This document shows, one piece after another, positions 27,235 to 35,604 of a stretch of 64,000 bases of DNA (position 1 is the first letter of the stretch; the number at the start of each line of letters is the position of its first letter). Position numbers and translations under genes: made by a program. A model generated the notes under the pieces. It was not told the origin of the DNA and did no database searches. It saw only the letters and a list, made by a program, of their open reading frames with translations. Source of the DNA: Candidatus Brachybacter algidus (GTDB taxonomy: Bacteria > Bacteroidota > Bacteroidia > Chitinophagales > Saprospiraceae); assembly GCA_016711705.1 (NCBI GenBank), contig JADJSK010000008.1:1-64000 (forward strand). Direction: 5' to 3'.

Positions 27235-28053
27235 ATGAGCATAAAAAGAATTCTTGCACCAACAGACTTTAGTGAAGTCTCTAATAAAGCTATTGATGTG
27301 GCAGTGGCAATCGCTACCAAAGGCGATGCTGAGATCGTATTGATGCATACATCTCTTCCTACGGAAGGGATCAATAGCAATGTTTACGCTGCCATCTATA
27401 TCCACGAATATCTTGAGATCAAGAGAAAAAACCTACAACAGATGGCTGAGCGCCTGAAGGAAAAAGGATTTGATGGTAAAATATCTACCGATAATAAGGT
27501 AGATTTTACAGTTCCTTCTATCGTAAACGCTGCAGCGGAATTTGAGGCTGATCTCGTTATAATGGGCTCTACTGGGACCAGTGGACTCAGTGGGGTGATT
27601 CTTGGAAGCACAGCAGGCGGGGTTTTATCAAAGATCGATCATCCTTTATTTCTTATTCCAAAGGATTATGTCTTGCCTGAAAGTGGCCATTTACTCATCG
27701 GTACTGACTACAAAACAGCTGTTGATCCAGGTTCTTTGAACATAATTGAATTCTTCAAGGAGAAACTTAATTTTAGAATCCAACTTATCCATATCGAAAA
27801 AGAAGGGGAAGAAAATGTAGATAGAGAAAAATATGTTAGAGATAATTTTAAATCTCTGATAGATGGAAGTATTAGCATACCTGGTGGTAAGGTTGAAGAA
27901 GCCCTATTGAAACTCAAAGAAAAATATACTAATGCTGTATTGTGTACCGTAACTAAGAAGCGTAATTGGTTTGAGAATATTTTTTACCACAGCGTATCGA
28001 AGTCGCTAGCACATTATTCTGATGTTGCTTTGTTGTGTTTGCATGAAGAGTAG
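27235..28053 (+). CDS. Universal stress protein (tandem UspA domains)
   Basis: Start at ATG 27235 (MSIKRILAPTDFSEVSNKAI); a TTG two codons upstream is less likely. The first UspA domain (about residues 1-145) ends with the ATP-binding loop VIMGSTGTSGLSGVILGSTA, which has the G-x2-G-x9-G-S/T pattern. The second half (LLIGTDYKTAVDPGSLNIIE onward) is a second, diverged UspA fold without the loop. 272 residues, the common size of two-domain Usp proteins in Bacteroidota. Cytoplasmic; role in stress or energy limitation is known for the family only. The spacer repeats start right at its stop codon. Confidence 0.92.
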   Translation: MSIKRILAPTDFSEVSNKAIDVAVAIATKGDAEIVLMHTSLPTEGINSNVYAAIYIHEYLEIKRKNLQQMAERLKEKGFDGKISTDNKVDFTVPSIVNAAAEFEADLVIMGSTGTSGLSGVILGSTAGGVLSKIDHPLFLIPKDYVLPESGHLLIGTDYKTAVDPGSLNIIEFFKEKLNFRIQLIHIEKEGEENVDREKYVRDNFKSLIDGSISIPGGKVEEALLKLKEKYTNAVLCTVTKKRNWFENIFYHSVSKSLAHYSDVALLCLHEE

Positions 28054-28375
28054 GTTTCGGCTGATGGCTATTGGCTGATGGCTGATGGCTCCATAGTAGT
28101 AGCGAGAATTGTTTGTGTCTTTAGGAAAGGGGAATTGAAAATTGAAAATTGAAAATTGAAAACGACGCGAAGATTAGGAAGTAATGCCTAAAGCTTAATG
28201 CTTATAGCTTTTGGCCATTGGCTGATGGCTCCATAATGGTATCGAGAATAGTTTGTATTCTTAGGAAATTGAAAATGATGCGAAGTTTGGGAAGTATTTT
28301 TTGGTGCAATTTCCGGGCTAAAGCCTAATGTTTATAGCTTATGGTCAATGTCATTAAGTTAAGCAATTGAAATCA
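28054..28375. repeat. GGCTGATGGCT and GAAAATT word repeats
   Basis: Starting at the uspA stop codon, variants of GGCTGATGGCTATTGGCTGA occur at about 28060-28090 and 28209-28230, separated by a GAAAATT array (28131-28162). Related words (AGCCAATAGCCAATAGC, reverse orientation) occur at 33805-33830 and 47910-48215. Not coding. Confidence 0.65.
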
Positions 28376-28399
28376 ATAATATTTTACAGACAATATTTC

Positions 28400-28537
28400 G
28401 GTGCGCTGCACCTGATAGTCTATCAAATCTATTTCTATAAATATCCCTGTGCGCTGCACCTTTGCTTTTCTTACAGGTGCAGCGCACCACAATATTTATA
28501 CAGTTCGTATTAAGGCTGCTCCAAGGTGCAGCGCACC
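28400..28537. repeat. Four GGTGCGCTGCACC elements, two direct and two inverted
   Basis: Positions 28400-28412 (GGTGCGCTGCACC), 28448-28460 (first base changed to T), 28476-28488 and 28525-28537 (both as the complement GGTGCAGCGCACC). Each has an AT-rich arm (AATATT or ATAAATAT) on the same side, so the real unit is about 25 bases. Two head-on pairs can form cruciforms or, in RNA, a long branched stem. Spacing is 35 to 50 bases and spacers differ, which argues against a CRISPR array. Confidence 0.8.
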
Positions 28538-28680
28538 GAGATATTTTGAAAGAACCTATGGCTATAACTTTATGACATTGAGCTTATGCCTGAAGGCTAA
28601 ATTTGGTTAAAATACAAATCCTAATAGTATCGTGGGTAACACCATCATTTGTAATTTATCATTTATAATTATTTACAGCA

Positions 28681-28760
28681 CACCCATCACCCATCACCCT
28701 ATCACCCTATCATCCTGATCACCCGATCACCCTATCACCTGATCACCTGATCACCTGATC
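28681..28760. repeat. ATCACCC/ATCACCTG tandem array
   Basis: Roughly ten units of 8-10 bases built on ATCACC (CACCCATCACCC, then CTATCACC, then TGATCACC), drifting stepwise along the array. It ends about 80 bases before the rpmH promoter. Confidence 0.75.
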
Positions 28761-28837
28761 TAACTCCCTATCAATTAAATTTTTACATAATTAAATAATT
28801 ACCAATCATTTATCCTAAAAATACTTTTAAAATAAAT

Positions 28838-28868
28838 TTTGATATTCAAAAACATTGACTTACCTTTG
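28838..28868 (+). promoter_or_regulatory. Canonical Bacteroidota promoter of rpmH
   Basis: TTTG at 28838-28841, exactly 19 bases, then TACCTTTG at 28861-28868. This is the textbook -33/-7 arrangement. Transcription would start about 7 bases later and give a leader of about 30 bases to the rpmH ATG at 28905. Confidence 0.85.
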
Positions 28869-28904
28869 TCCCACTTTTCTAAAAACATTTAATTATTAAT
28901 TCCT

Positions 28905-29060
28905 ATGAAACGGACATTCCAGCCTTCAAGGCGTAAAAGAGTAAACAAACACGGATTCAGATCTCGTATGAGTACTAAAAACGGTAGGAGAGTCCTTGCC
29001 AACAGAAGAGCGAAGGGAAGGCACAAGCTGACTGTTTCTGATGAGATGAAGACTAAGTAA
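28905..29060 (+). CDS. rpmH: 50S ribosomal protein L34
   Basis: A 51-residue basic protein, MKRTFQPSRRKRVNKHGFRS start and NGRRVLANRRAKGRHKLTVS near the end. This is the L34 pattern in every detail (KRTFQPS, KHGFR-R, GR-VL--RR-KGR). It is the first gene of the conserved rpmH-rnpA pair; rnpA begins 67 bases later. Confidence 0.97.
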   Translation: MKRTFQPSRRKRVNKHGFRSRMSTKNGRRVLANRRAKGRHKLTVSDEMKTK

Positions 29061-29127
29061 GTTATCTTTATAAAACAAAGAGTAGGCTATTGGGCTATTG
29101 CAGCTTGATAGCCTATTTTATTTTAAC

Positions 29128-29517
29128 GTGAAACGAACCTTTGCACTTCCCCGCGACAATAAACTCAAAAGTATTGTCACTATCTCAGAACTATTCAATG
29201 AGGGCAAAAGCCAATTTACTTATCCTATAAAGATGGTTTATTCCGTCCAACCTTCTTCTGGTCGGCTACTTTCCTTCAAAGTTGCTGTCTCGGTTCCCAA
29301 AAAACTATTTAAAAAGGCGGTGGACCGCAATACCTTAAAACGTCGATTAAGAGAATCTGTTAGGCTGAATCAGGCATCCCTACATGAAATATGCCAATCC
29401 GCAAACATTAGCCTCGACTTTATGTTGATCTTTGTAGGTAAAGAAATGACTGATTATCAACAAATCGACAAAGCTGTCCGTTCTTTATTTGAAAAATTAA
29501 CCAGAAATGTTCAATAA
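29128..29517 (+). CDS. rnpA: Ribonuclease P protein component
   Basis: Binds the RNase P RNA and helps it remove 5' leaders from tRNA precursors. The RNR motif is clear in KKAVDRNTLKRRLRESVRLN; the N-terminus has TFALPRDNKLKSIVTISELF and the central strand LLSFKVAVSVPKKLFKKA. I start at GTG 29128 (VKRTFALPRD), because the upstream TTG at 29098 adds a stretch with no family counterpart. 129 residues, normal. It follows rpmH, as in most bacteria, and its end overlaps the next gene by 11 bases. yidD, which often follows, is absent. Confidence 0.93.
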   Translation: MKRTFALPRDNKLKSIVTISELFNEGKSQFTYPIKMVYSVQPSSGRLLSFKVAVSVPKKLFKKAVDRNTLKRRLRESVRLNQASLHEICQSANISLDFMLIFVGKEMTDYQQIDKAVRSLFEKLTRNVQ

Positions 29518-30469
29518 AGTAAACTTCTTCATATTCGACCAACGAATCCGACCCGCTTTAAAGCTTTTACTTATTGTCCTTTTTTTATCTTCAACCCTAC
29601 ATGTTTCTTTTGCACAAAAGTTTCTTCAATTAGAAAAAGACTTTGTTAAAACCAAACTCAAATATGGCTCAGGGGATGAGATCATCTTCAAACTCAGACA
29701 AAGTGATCAATGGATCCGAACTGCAATTGATGAGATAGATGTGGACAATAATGTCATACATATGTTTGGATTGACTGTGCCGATCGACTCAATTGAATAT
29801 ATAAAAAGTTACAAACCTTTCATATCTCCTATCATTGGCGAAGTGCTGTGGAAGTCTGGACTTGCCACATTTGCCACTTCTGCTTTGTATGGTATATTTT
29901 TTCAACCTCCCAATACGGTAGACTTCTTAATAGCGACAGGCGCCATTGCTTTGACAGGATTGGGACTCAAACAAATGGCCAAGATCAGAAAAGTATACCC
30001 CATCGGCAATAAATACAATTTCTTTCTATCACTTGTTCGAGTTGAGGCTCAAGATATACCTATGGTTAATTTTGATGGGTTGGCACCTTTCTTATCAAAG
30101 AAAAATGACACCACCTATGTCGTGAATTTCTGGGCAACATGGTGTAGACCTTGCGTGGAAGAGCTTCCATACTTTCTTGAGGCTGAAGAAAAATTTAAAG
30201 GACAGAAAGTTAAATTCATCATGGTAAGTATGGATTTTCCAAAAATGTTGGAAAGTCGCTTAAAGCCATTTCTCCAAAAAAATAAATTACCCGGGCAAGT
30301 CATTTTATTGAATGATCCTGACGGTAACACCTGGATTCCAAAAGTAAATAAGGATTGGGACGGAGCTATCCCTGTCACTTATATCTATAATAAAGAAAAA
30401 AGTATCTTTATCAGCACTAATTTTGAAAATGCTGAGCAACTAATAAAAAACATTAATTCAATAAATTAA
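29507..30469 (+). CDS. Membrane-linked protein with C-terminal TlpA-like thioredoxin domain
   Basis: Residues 1-36 are a signal/anchor (LKLLLIVLFLSSTLHVSFAQ); residues 37-115 form a domain I do not recognise (KYGSGDEIIFKLRQSDQWIR); two hydrophobic helices follow (about 115-155). From about residue 185 the protein is a thioredoxin-fold oxidoreductase: NDTTYVVNFWATWCRPCVEE, with redox cysteines C213 and C216, FIMVSMDFPK and AIPVTYIYN. TlpA-like proteins normally have their own signal peptide, and SLVRVEAQDIPMVNF just before this domain looks like a relic of one. So this may be a fusion of two once separate genes. It overlaps rnpA by 11 bases and precedes another thioredoxin-like gene by 7. Confidence 0.82.
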   Translation: MFNKVNFFIFDQRIRPALKLLLIVLFLSSTLHVSFAQKFLQLEKDFVKTKLKYGSGDEIIFKLRQSDQWIRTAIDEIDVDNNVIHMFGLTVPIDSIEYIKSYKPFISPIIGEVLWKSGLATFATSALYGIFFQPPNTVDFLIATGAIALTGLGLKQMAKIRKVYPIGNKYNFFLSLVRVEAQDIPMVNFDGLAPFLSKKNDTTYVVNFWATWCRPCVEELPYFLEAEEKFKGQKVKFIMVSMDFPKMLESRLKPFLQKNKLPGQVILLNDPDGNTWIPKVNKDWDGAIPVTYIYNKEKSIFISTNFENAEQLIKNINSIN

Positions 30470-30476
30470 AAAACAC

Positions 30477-31091
30477 ATGAAACTATTTCTTTCTTTTCTA
30501 AGTATATCCTTTCTATATGTCGGAATTTCTGCCTTTACAATGCCGGCTGATGGTGGCTATAAAGTAGGTGATACTGCTTCAGATTTTAAACTTAAAAATG
30601 TGGATGGCAAGACCGTTTCGCTGGCAGACTTTAAAGACGCTAAGGGTTATATCGTTATTTTCACCTGCAATCATTGCCCCTTTTCTGTCGCTTATGAAGA
30701 CAGAATCATAGCACTTAATAATAAATATGCCAGTCAGGGTTATCCTGTCATAGCTATCAATCCCAATGATCCTGCAGTTTCAGAAGGTGACAGTTACGAG
30801 CTGATGCAAGAAAGATCCAAAGAAAAAGCATTCACCTTCCCCTATCTATTTGATGATGGGCAGAAAGTATTTCCTGTATATGGAGCTACGAGAACACCGC
30901 ACGTCTTTTTGTTAGATAAAAACCGTGTTGTCAAGTACATTGGAGCTATCGATGATAATGTAAACGAACCTAAAAGCGTTCAGGTTAAATATTTGGAAAA
31001 TGCTATTGAAGCACTAAAATCTGGAAAGGAAATCAAGACGAGTTATACAAAAGCCGTTGGTTGCTCGATCAAGTTAAAAAATAAGTTTTGA
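30477..31091 (+). CDS. Exported thioredoxin-like (AhpC/TSA-type) protein
   Basis: A 204-residue protein with a signal peptide (MKLFLSFLSISFLYVGISAF), followed by GYKVGDTASDFKLKNVDGKT, the redoxin start, and a thioredoxin fold with the C-x-x-C pair in FTCNHCPFSVAYEDR (C64, C67). GATRTPHVFLLDKNRVVKYI holds the cis-proline loop. This subgroup is common in Bacteroidota; it probably acts in the periplasm as a thiol oxidoreductase with unknown partner. Seven bases separate it from the preceding TlpA-like gene, so the two are likely one operon, closed by the terminator at 31106. Confidence 0.92.
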   Translation: MKLFLSFLSISFLYVGISAFTMPADGGYKVGDTASDFKLKNVDGKTVSLADFKDAKGYIVIFTCNHCPFSVAYEDRIIALNNKYASQGYPVIAINPNDPAVSEGDSYELMQERSKEKAFTFPYLFDDGQKVFPVYGATRTPHVFLLDKNRVVKYIGAIDDNVNEPKSVQVKYLENAIEALKSGKEIKTSYTKAVGCSIKLKNKF

Positions 31092-31105
31092 GTATGTTTA
31101 TCAAA

Positions 31106-31136
31106 AGAGAAGCGCCGCAATGCTTCTCTTTTTTTT
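31106..31136 (+). terminator. Rho-independent terminator after the thioredoxin pair
   Basis: AGAGAAGC (31106-31113), an 8-base loop, GCTTCTCT (31122-31129), then a run of T. Perfect 8-bp stem. Confidence 0.88.
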
Positions 31137-31392
31137 ATGTCCGGAACATTCTTTTATTTATAAGGCAGAATGCCTTAATTGATCCGGATCATTTAATTCA
31201 AAATGAAAACAATGGCAAGCTTGCTTTTTATTATTTGGTCATTTAAGGAAAAATGTGCGCCGGTAAAAAGATAAACAAGTCCAATACCGAAAAGGCTTCA
31301 TAATAAACCGTTTACATTTGGATAACCTATTGTCGGCTCGGAATTCAACTACAAAAATTTGGTCCAAGAATAAAATACGATCCGCTTAATCT
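31137..31392. other. Spacer, small palindrome only
   Basis: 256 bases between convergent genes. TAAGGCA-GAA-TGCCTTA at 31161-31177 is a perfect short hairpin without a T tail on either side. Nothing else was recognised. Confidence 0.6.
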
Positions 31393-32808
31393 TTATAGCC
31401 CTGTTCCTTGCCTATTGATTTGATACTCATAATTTTTATTCATATTTCTGTACCTGCCCTTTAGTATCAATTGAGAATTGTTTTTTCTAATCTCTGAAAT
31501 AACATCATCAGCGCTCGAGACTTTCATGCCATTGACTTCATTTATAATGAAACCTGATTCCATGGCGGTTTTCCCTGAAGGAGTATTTTGATAGATCGTG
31601 TGAACTATAACTCCTTTCTCTCCATTCCGCATTATTTGTTCTCTGAGTTCTATACCTATCGCCTTCAATTCCAAATCAGACCTAATGATCACATCAAAAG
31701 CGGTTGAAATAGGACTTGTCAACTTGAGTGATCCTGTATAGGAATTATTGCTTCTTAAGTATTTTACGTTAACAATATCTCCCGGTTTATATAATGCTAT
31801 TTGTTCCTGAAGGGCCGGACATGAGCGAACGATTTTACCATTAATTTCAGTAATTATATCACCATACAACATTCCTGCCTTTTCAGCTGCTGAACCTTGA
31901 GAAATTCGATTTATAAAAACGCCAGTTTCCGGATCTACTCCAATTTTCTTTGACAAAGCATCGCTTATATCTTCGATACCAACGCCAAGCATAGCCCTCT
32001 GAACCTTGCCATAAGACATAATGTCGCTGACCATTTTACGTACAATATTGCTAGGTATTGCAAAAGAATAACCTTCAAATTTTCCACTTTTAGTAAAGAT
32101 AGCAGTATTTACCCCTATGAGTTCGCCACGCGCGTTAAGTAATGCACCACCACTATTGCCTTCATTGAATACAGCGTCTGTTTGGATGAAAGATTCAAGA
32201 GGGTAAGCACCTTTTAAGAGATCGATAGTTCTTCCTTTAGCAGAGACTATTCCGCTGGTGACAGTAGAGCTGAGCTGATAAGGGTTGCCAATAGCGATGA
32301 CCCATTGTCCGATCTGGACTGAATCACTATTGCCGAGAGATAAAAAAGGCAAAGAAGATTTATTGATTTTAAGAACTGCAATATCTGTTGATTCATCTGA
32401 ACCAATGAGGGTGGCTTTCCATTTTTTCTTGTCAGAGGTCATGACTTCAAAAGAATTGCCCATAGAGATTACATGATGATTGGTAACGATGTAACCATCT
32501 TCTGAAATAACTACTCCCGAACCCTCTGAAATGACAGCATTCTCTTCATTGTTCCAAAATTCATAACCACCGTTTCTAACAGCGATCTTGACCACAGCGG
32601 GTGTCCCTATTCTGGCTGCATTAATAAAATCTATCGGAGGGTAACTACTAGAAGAACCTAAACTATGGTTAACAAACTTGCTCCAGGCGTTTTGGTCAGT
32701 ATTCTTTAACTCCTTATCCTTACTTGAAAACAAGCTAAAAAGGACAGTACTTAAGAGGACAGATAATGCTATGATTATTAGATCTTTTTTTTGGATCATG
32801 CTTGTCAT
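31393..32808 (-). CDS. HtrA/DegP-type serine protease with two PDZ domains
   Basis: Envelope protease and chaperone that removes damaged exported proteins. I start at 32808 (MTSMIQKKDLIIIALSVLLS), which gives a clean membrane anchor; the longer frame from 32919 would run into the dapF promoter region. The trypsin-like domain has the catalytic His in GYIVTNHHVISMGNSFE, the Asp in DESTDIAVLKINKSSLPFLS and the Ser in VFNEGNSGGALLNARGELIG. PDZ 1 follows (MLGVGIEDISDALSKKIGVD, YGDIITEINGK), then a weaker PDZ 2 (KGVIVHTIYQNTPSGKTAME). About 471 residues, normal. It diverges from dapF. Confidence 0.95.
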   Translation of the reverse strand: MTSMIQKKDLIIIALSVLLSTVLFSLFSSKDKELKNTDQNAWSKFVNHSLGSSSSYPPIDFINAARIGTPAVVKIAVRNGGYEFWNNEENAVISEGSGVVISEDGYIVTNHHVISMGNSFEVMTSDKKKWKATLIGSDESTDIAVLKINKSSLPFLSLGNSDSVQIGQWVIAIGNPYQLSSTVTSGIVSAKGRTIDLLKGAYPLESFIQTDAVFNEGNSGGALLNARGELIGVNTAIFTKSGKFEGYSFAIPSNIVRKMVSDIMSYGKVQRAMLGVGIEDISDALSKKIGVDPETGVFINRISQGSAAEKAGMLYGDIITEINGKIVRSCPALQEQIALYKPGDIVNVKYLRSNNSYTGSLKLTSPISTAFDVIIRSDLELKAIGIELREQIMRNGEKGVIVHTIYQNTPSGKTAMESGFIINEVNGMKVSSADDVISEIRKNNSQLILKGRYRNMNKNYEYQINRQGTGL

Positions 32809-32936
32809 TTTTGAAACAATTAACTGATAATCAATTAAGAGAATTAAAGTTAAACAAATGAAACGAAATACTCTTAGCTTTGTTTTATCAAAATCACAAG
32901 TGACATAACTCAATAACAAAAAATTAAGATTAAATA

Positions 32937-33722
32937 GTGGAAATTAATTTTAGTAAATATCAGGGTGCAGGGAATGATTTCATTATGATCAATGGCTTTG
33001 AGTATGATGAATATAAATCATTGACCCAACATCAGATTGAAATACTATGTGATCGGCGCTTTGGTATTGGTGCGGATGGATTGATTGTCATTAAACCAAC
33101 ACCTAAGTATGATTTCGAGATGCTGTATTATAACGCAGATGGATTTCCCGGGTCTATGTGTGGTAATGGCGGCAGATGTTCTTTCAGGTTTGCACAAGAC
33201 ATCCAAATTATAGGAGAAAAAGCTGATTTCAAAGCTAGTGATGGGCCCCATTCAGCTTTCCTGAATAGCGATGGCATGATCTCGCTCCAAATGAAAGATG
33301 TAGATCAGATCAAGGAAATAGAACATAATTTTTTTGAACTCAATACTGGTTCTCCGCACATTGTTAAGATAGTTGCCGATCTTTCAGAAGTGAGTGTGGT
33401 CAATGAGGGAAGAGCCATCAGAAATAGTGAGCCCTATATTAAGGACGGAATCAACGTCAATTTCGTCCAACTATTTTCAGATCATATGTTAGTTGCTACA
33501 TATGAACGAGGAGTAGAGGATGAAACTTTATCCTGTGGCACCGGCGTGACCGCTTCAGCATTAGTTGCCATGAAAAAAGGGTGTTTCAGCGAAAAAGTGG
33601 AGGTCAGAACAAAAGGAGGAATACTAAATGTAATGGCAATCATGGATAAATCCGGAAAAATGTCAAATATTTGGTTGACAGGTCCGGCTGTATTTGTATT
33701 TGAGGGATGTATTGAGCTGTGA
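32937..33722 (+). CDS. dapF: Diaminopimelate epimerase
   Basis: Converts LL- to meso-diaminopimelate for peptidoglycan and lysine. Start is GTG at 32937. The 261-residue protein has FSKYQGAGNDFIMING, RRFGIGADGLIVI, and both catalytic cysteines: C75 in GSMCGNGGRC and C200 in ETLSCGTGVTASALVA. It is slightly short of the usual 270-280 but complete. Intact frame. No other dap gene is nearby. Its stop is followed at once by repeat-rich DNA. Confidence 0.96.
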   Translation: MEINFSKYQGAGNDFIMINGFEYDEYKSLTQHQIEILCDRRFGIGADGLIVIKPTPKYDFEMLYYNADGFPGSMCGNGGRCSFRFAQDIQIIGEKADFKASDGPHSAFLNSDGMISLQMKDVDQIKEIEHNFFELNTGSPHIVKIVADLSEVSVVNEGRAIRNSEPYIKDGINVNFVQLFSDHMLVATYERGVEDETLSCGTGVTASALVAMKKGCFSEKVEVRTKGGILNVMAIMDKSGKMSNIWLTGPAVFVFEGCIEL

Positions 33723-34059
33723 GATGAAATGGAAAATTTATAAAGGGGCGAAGGAGAGTGAGTAGTTTTTCATGTTAAGGGTGGCCTAAAGCTATAGGCT
33801 GATACCCAATGGCCAATAGCCAATAGCTGATGGCTTCGTTGCAGAAAATAGGATACCTTTCTTTCACCAACCATCAATTCGTCAGGAAAAATTCAGTGTA
33901 ATCAAATAAATCAATTAAATTCCTGCCTTTGTTGGCAAGCAAGCGAGGATCAGACAAATAGCCAAAAGCTGATTACTGATTAACTATAATACTCTAATAC
34001 TGACATACTCTAATACTGACATACTCTAATACTGACATACTTTAATACTGACATACTAA
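33723..34059. other. Spacer with word repeats and a 16-base tandem array
   Basis: No gene. Reverse GCCAATAGCCAATAGC words lie at about 33808-33830. At 33989-34052 the 16-base unit ATACTCTAATACTGAC is repeated four times with one change (C to T in copy four), ending 7 bases before the stop codon of the TPR gene. Confidence 0.8.
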
Positions 34060-34383
34060 CTACAGCATCAACTCCAGATTCATTTTAGCATTTTTTAATT
34101 CAGCCAGCGCATGCTGATCGCTCATTTTGGTAGCCATAAACACTCCTTCCTCATATATTTGAAGGGCATCTTCTGCATGTCCTATTTCTTCATAAAGCTT
34201 TGCGAGATGATAATAGAGACCTACGTAGGATGGATTTGCTTTTTTTAATTCCAAATAATAATGCTCTGCCTGATCCGGCATATCGTTAGTTTCATATTCT
34301 TTAGCCACAGCAAATAAAATAAAACTGTCATGCGGATCCTGCTCCAGAAGATCCATTAGTTCTGTCAATCGTTGCGTCATCAT
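34060..34383 (-). CDS. Small TPR protein
   Basis: A 107-residue all-helical protein with three tetratricopeptide units: LLEQDPHDSFILFAVAKEYE, DQAEHYYLELKKANPSYVGL and HLAKLYEEIGHAEDALQIYE. No signal peptide or catalytic domain, so it probably acts as a soluble protein-binding adaptor; the partner is unknown. Two possible ATGs at the start are adjacent. It stands alone between two long spacers. Confidence 0.88.
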   Translation of the reverse strand: MMTQRLTELMDLLEQDPHDSFILFAVAKEYETNDMPDQAEHYYLELKKANPSYVGLYYHLAKLYEEIGHAEDALQIYEEGVFMATKMSDQHALAELKNAKMNLELML

Positions 34384-34816
34384 TTCTCCACTTTTTTATA
34401 GGACTAAATTACAAATTACAAGTGTATTCTTTCGCCAAAAGCGTTGCTATGGTTGTATATTAGAATACATTGATGACTATCATCTGTTATGTAAATATAA
34501 TCATTCATTATTTGGTAAAAGAAAATTTACATGCCTAATTTTCACCTGGATAATGTAGAATGCTTCAAATCCTTAACCTGCAATGCATTAGACTCCTGAA
34601 AAAAGTTAAAACTTTTTTGCTTTTTTAGTGCTTGATTTAAAAGCTACATTATAGGACTTTACAATTATTTTTTCAGAATATTTTTCCTTATCTTTGCAGC
34701 TTTTAAAACGAAATATTATTCCGATTATGGACGACAATCCTGATCATTTTAAAATACTATTTCGTTGAGCAAATCTTCGCTCTTTTATTGAATAAATGAT
34801 ATTTAATTTTTAATCT
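34384..34816. promoter_or_regulatory. Leader region of etfBA with a -7 box
   Basis: 433 bases without a gene. TATCTTTG at 34689-34696 matches the -7 consensus, with only TTTT at the -33 position. The leader from there to the etfB ATG is about 115 bases and includes a small hairpin GAGCAAATCTTCGCTC (34777-34792). No riboswitch was recognised. Confidence 0.5.
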
Positions 34817-35557
34817 ATGAAAATATTGGTTTGCATCAGCAAAACTCCTGATACGACAGCTAAAATAGCTTTTAAAAATGATGGTCGTGACTTTCAGGCG
34901 GATGGCATACAATTTATAATGAATCCTTACGATGAATGGTATGCATTGGTCAGAGGACTTGAACTTACTGAAACCAGTGGCGGAACTGTTACGGTTATAA
35001 ATGTAGGTTTGGCGGACAATGATACGATTATCAGAAAAGGACTGGCTATCGGAGCCTCAGACGCTGTGCGCATCAATAAAGATCCCGAGGGAGCCTGGGA
35101 TGTGGCGCATCAACTGGCAGCCTATATAAAAACACAACAATACGATTTAATCCTTTTGGGAAAAGAGACTATTGATTATAATGACTCTGAAGTAGGAGCT
35201 ACACTGGCAGAAATATTAGACCTGCCTTTTATTTCATATGCAAATAAACTGGACTTGACAGGAACGACTGCAACTATCAACAGAGAGATCGAAGGTGGAA
35301 CAGAAACGATGGAGGCTCAATTGCCTTTGGTAATTTCCTGCGCAAAAGGTATGGCTGAACAGCGTATTCCTAATATGAAAGGTATTATGACAGCTAAAAG
35401 TAAACCACTTGTAGTAGTTGAACCTTCGACTGTAGTTAATCATGTTACGCTGGTGACTCATGAACTACCTCCTGCTAAACAATCAGTCCATATGATCGCT
35501 CCTGAGGACACAGATGAGTTGATTAGACTTTTGCACGAAGAGGCAAAAGTGATCTGA
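34817..35557 (+). CDS. etfB: Electron transfer flavoprotein subunit beta
   Basis: Forms, with EtfA, the FAD- and AMP-binding heterodimer that takes electrons from acyl-CoA dehydrogenases. 246 residues: MKILVCISKTPDTTAKIAFK start, IQFIMNPYDEWYALVRGLEL, GKETIDYNDSEVGATLAEIL, INREIEGGTETMEAQLPLVI and RIPNMKGIMTAKSKPL, all in EtfB order. Intact frame. etfA follows after 47 bases, so they form an operon. A matching acyl-CoA dehydrogenase or EtfQO is not in the window. Confidence 0.96.
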   Translation: MKILVCISKTPDTTAKIAFKNDGRDFQADGIQFIMNPYDEWYALVRGLELTETSGGTVTVINVGLADNDTIIRKGLAIGASDAVRINKDPEGAWDVAHQLAAYIKTQQYDLILLGKETIDYNDSEVGATLAEILDLPFISYANKLDLTGTTATINREIEGGTETMEAQLPLVISCAKGMAEQRIPNMKGIMTAKSKPLVVVEPSTVVNHVTLVTHELPPAKQSVHMIAPEDTDELIRLLHEEAKVI

Positions 35558-35604
35558 TCTTATTTAGTTAAATCATTTCCCAATAATTCAAAAAAAGATA
35601 TCTT

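Noticed and set aside
28400..28537. CRISPR-like array from the GGTGCGCTGCACC units
   Set aside because: Only four units of 13 bases, in mixed orientation with uneven spacing, and no cas gene is in the window.
32809..32919. Longer HtrA N-terminus
   Set aside because: It would fill the divergent promoter region with dapF, and the membrane anchor is complete from 32808.
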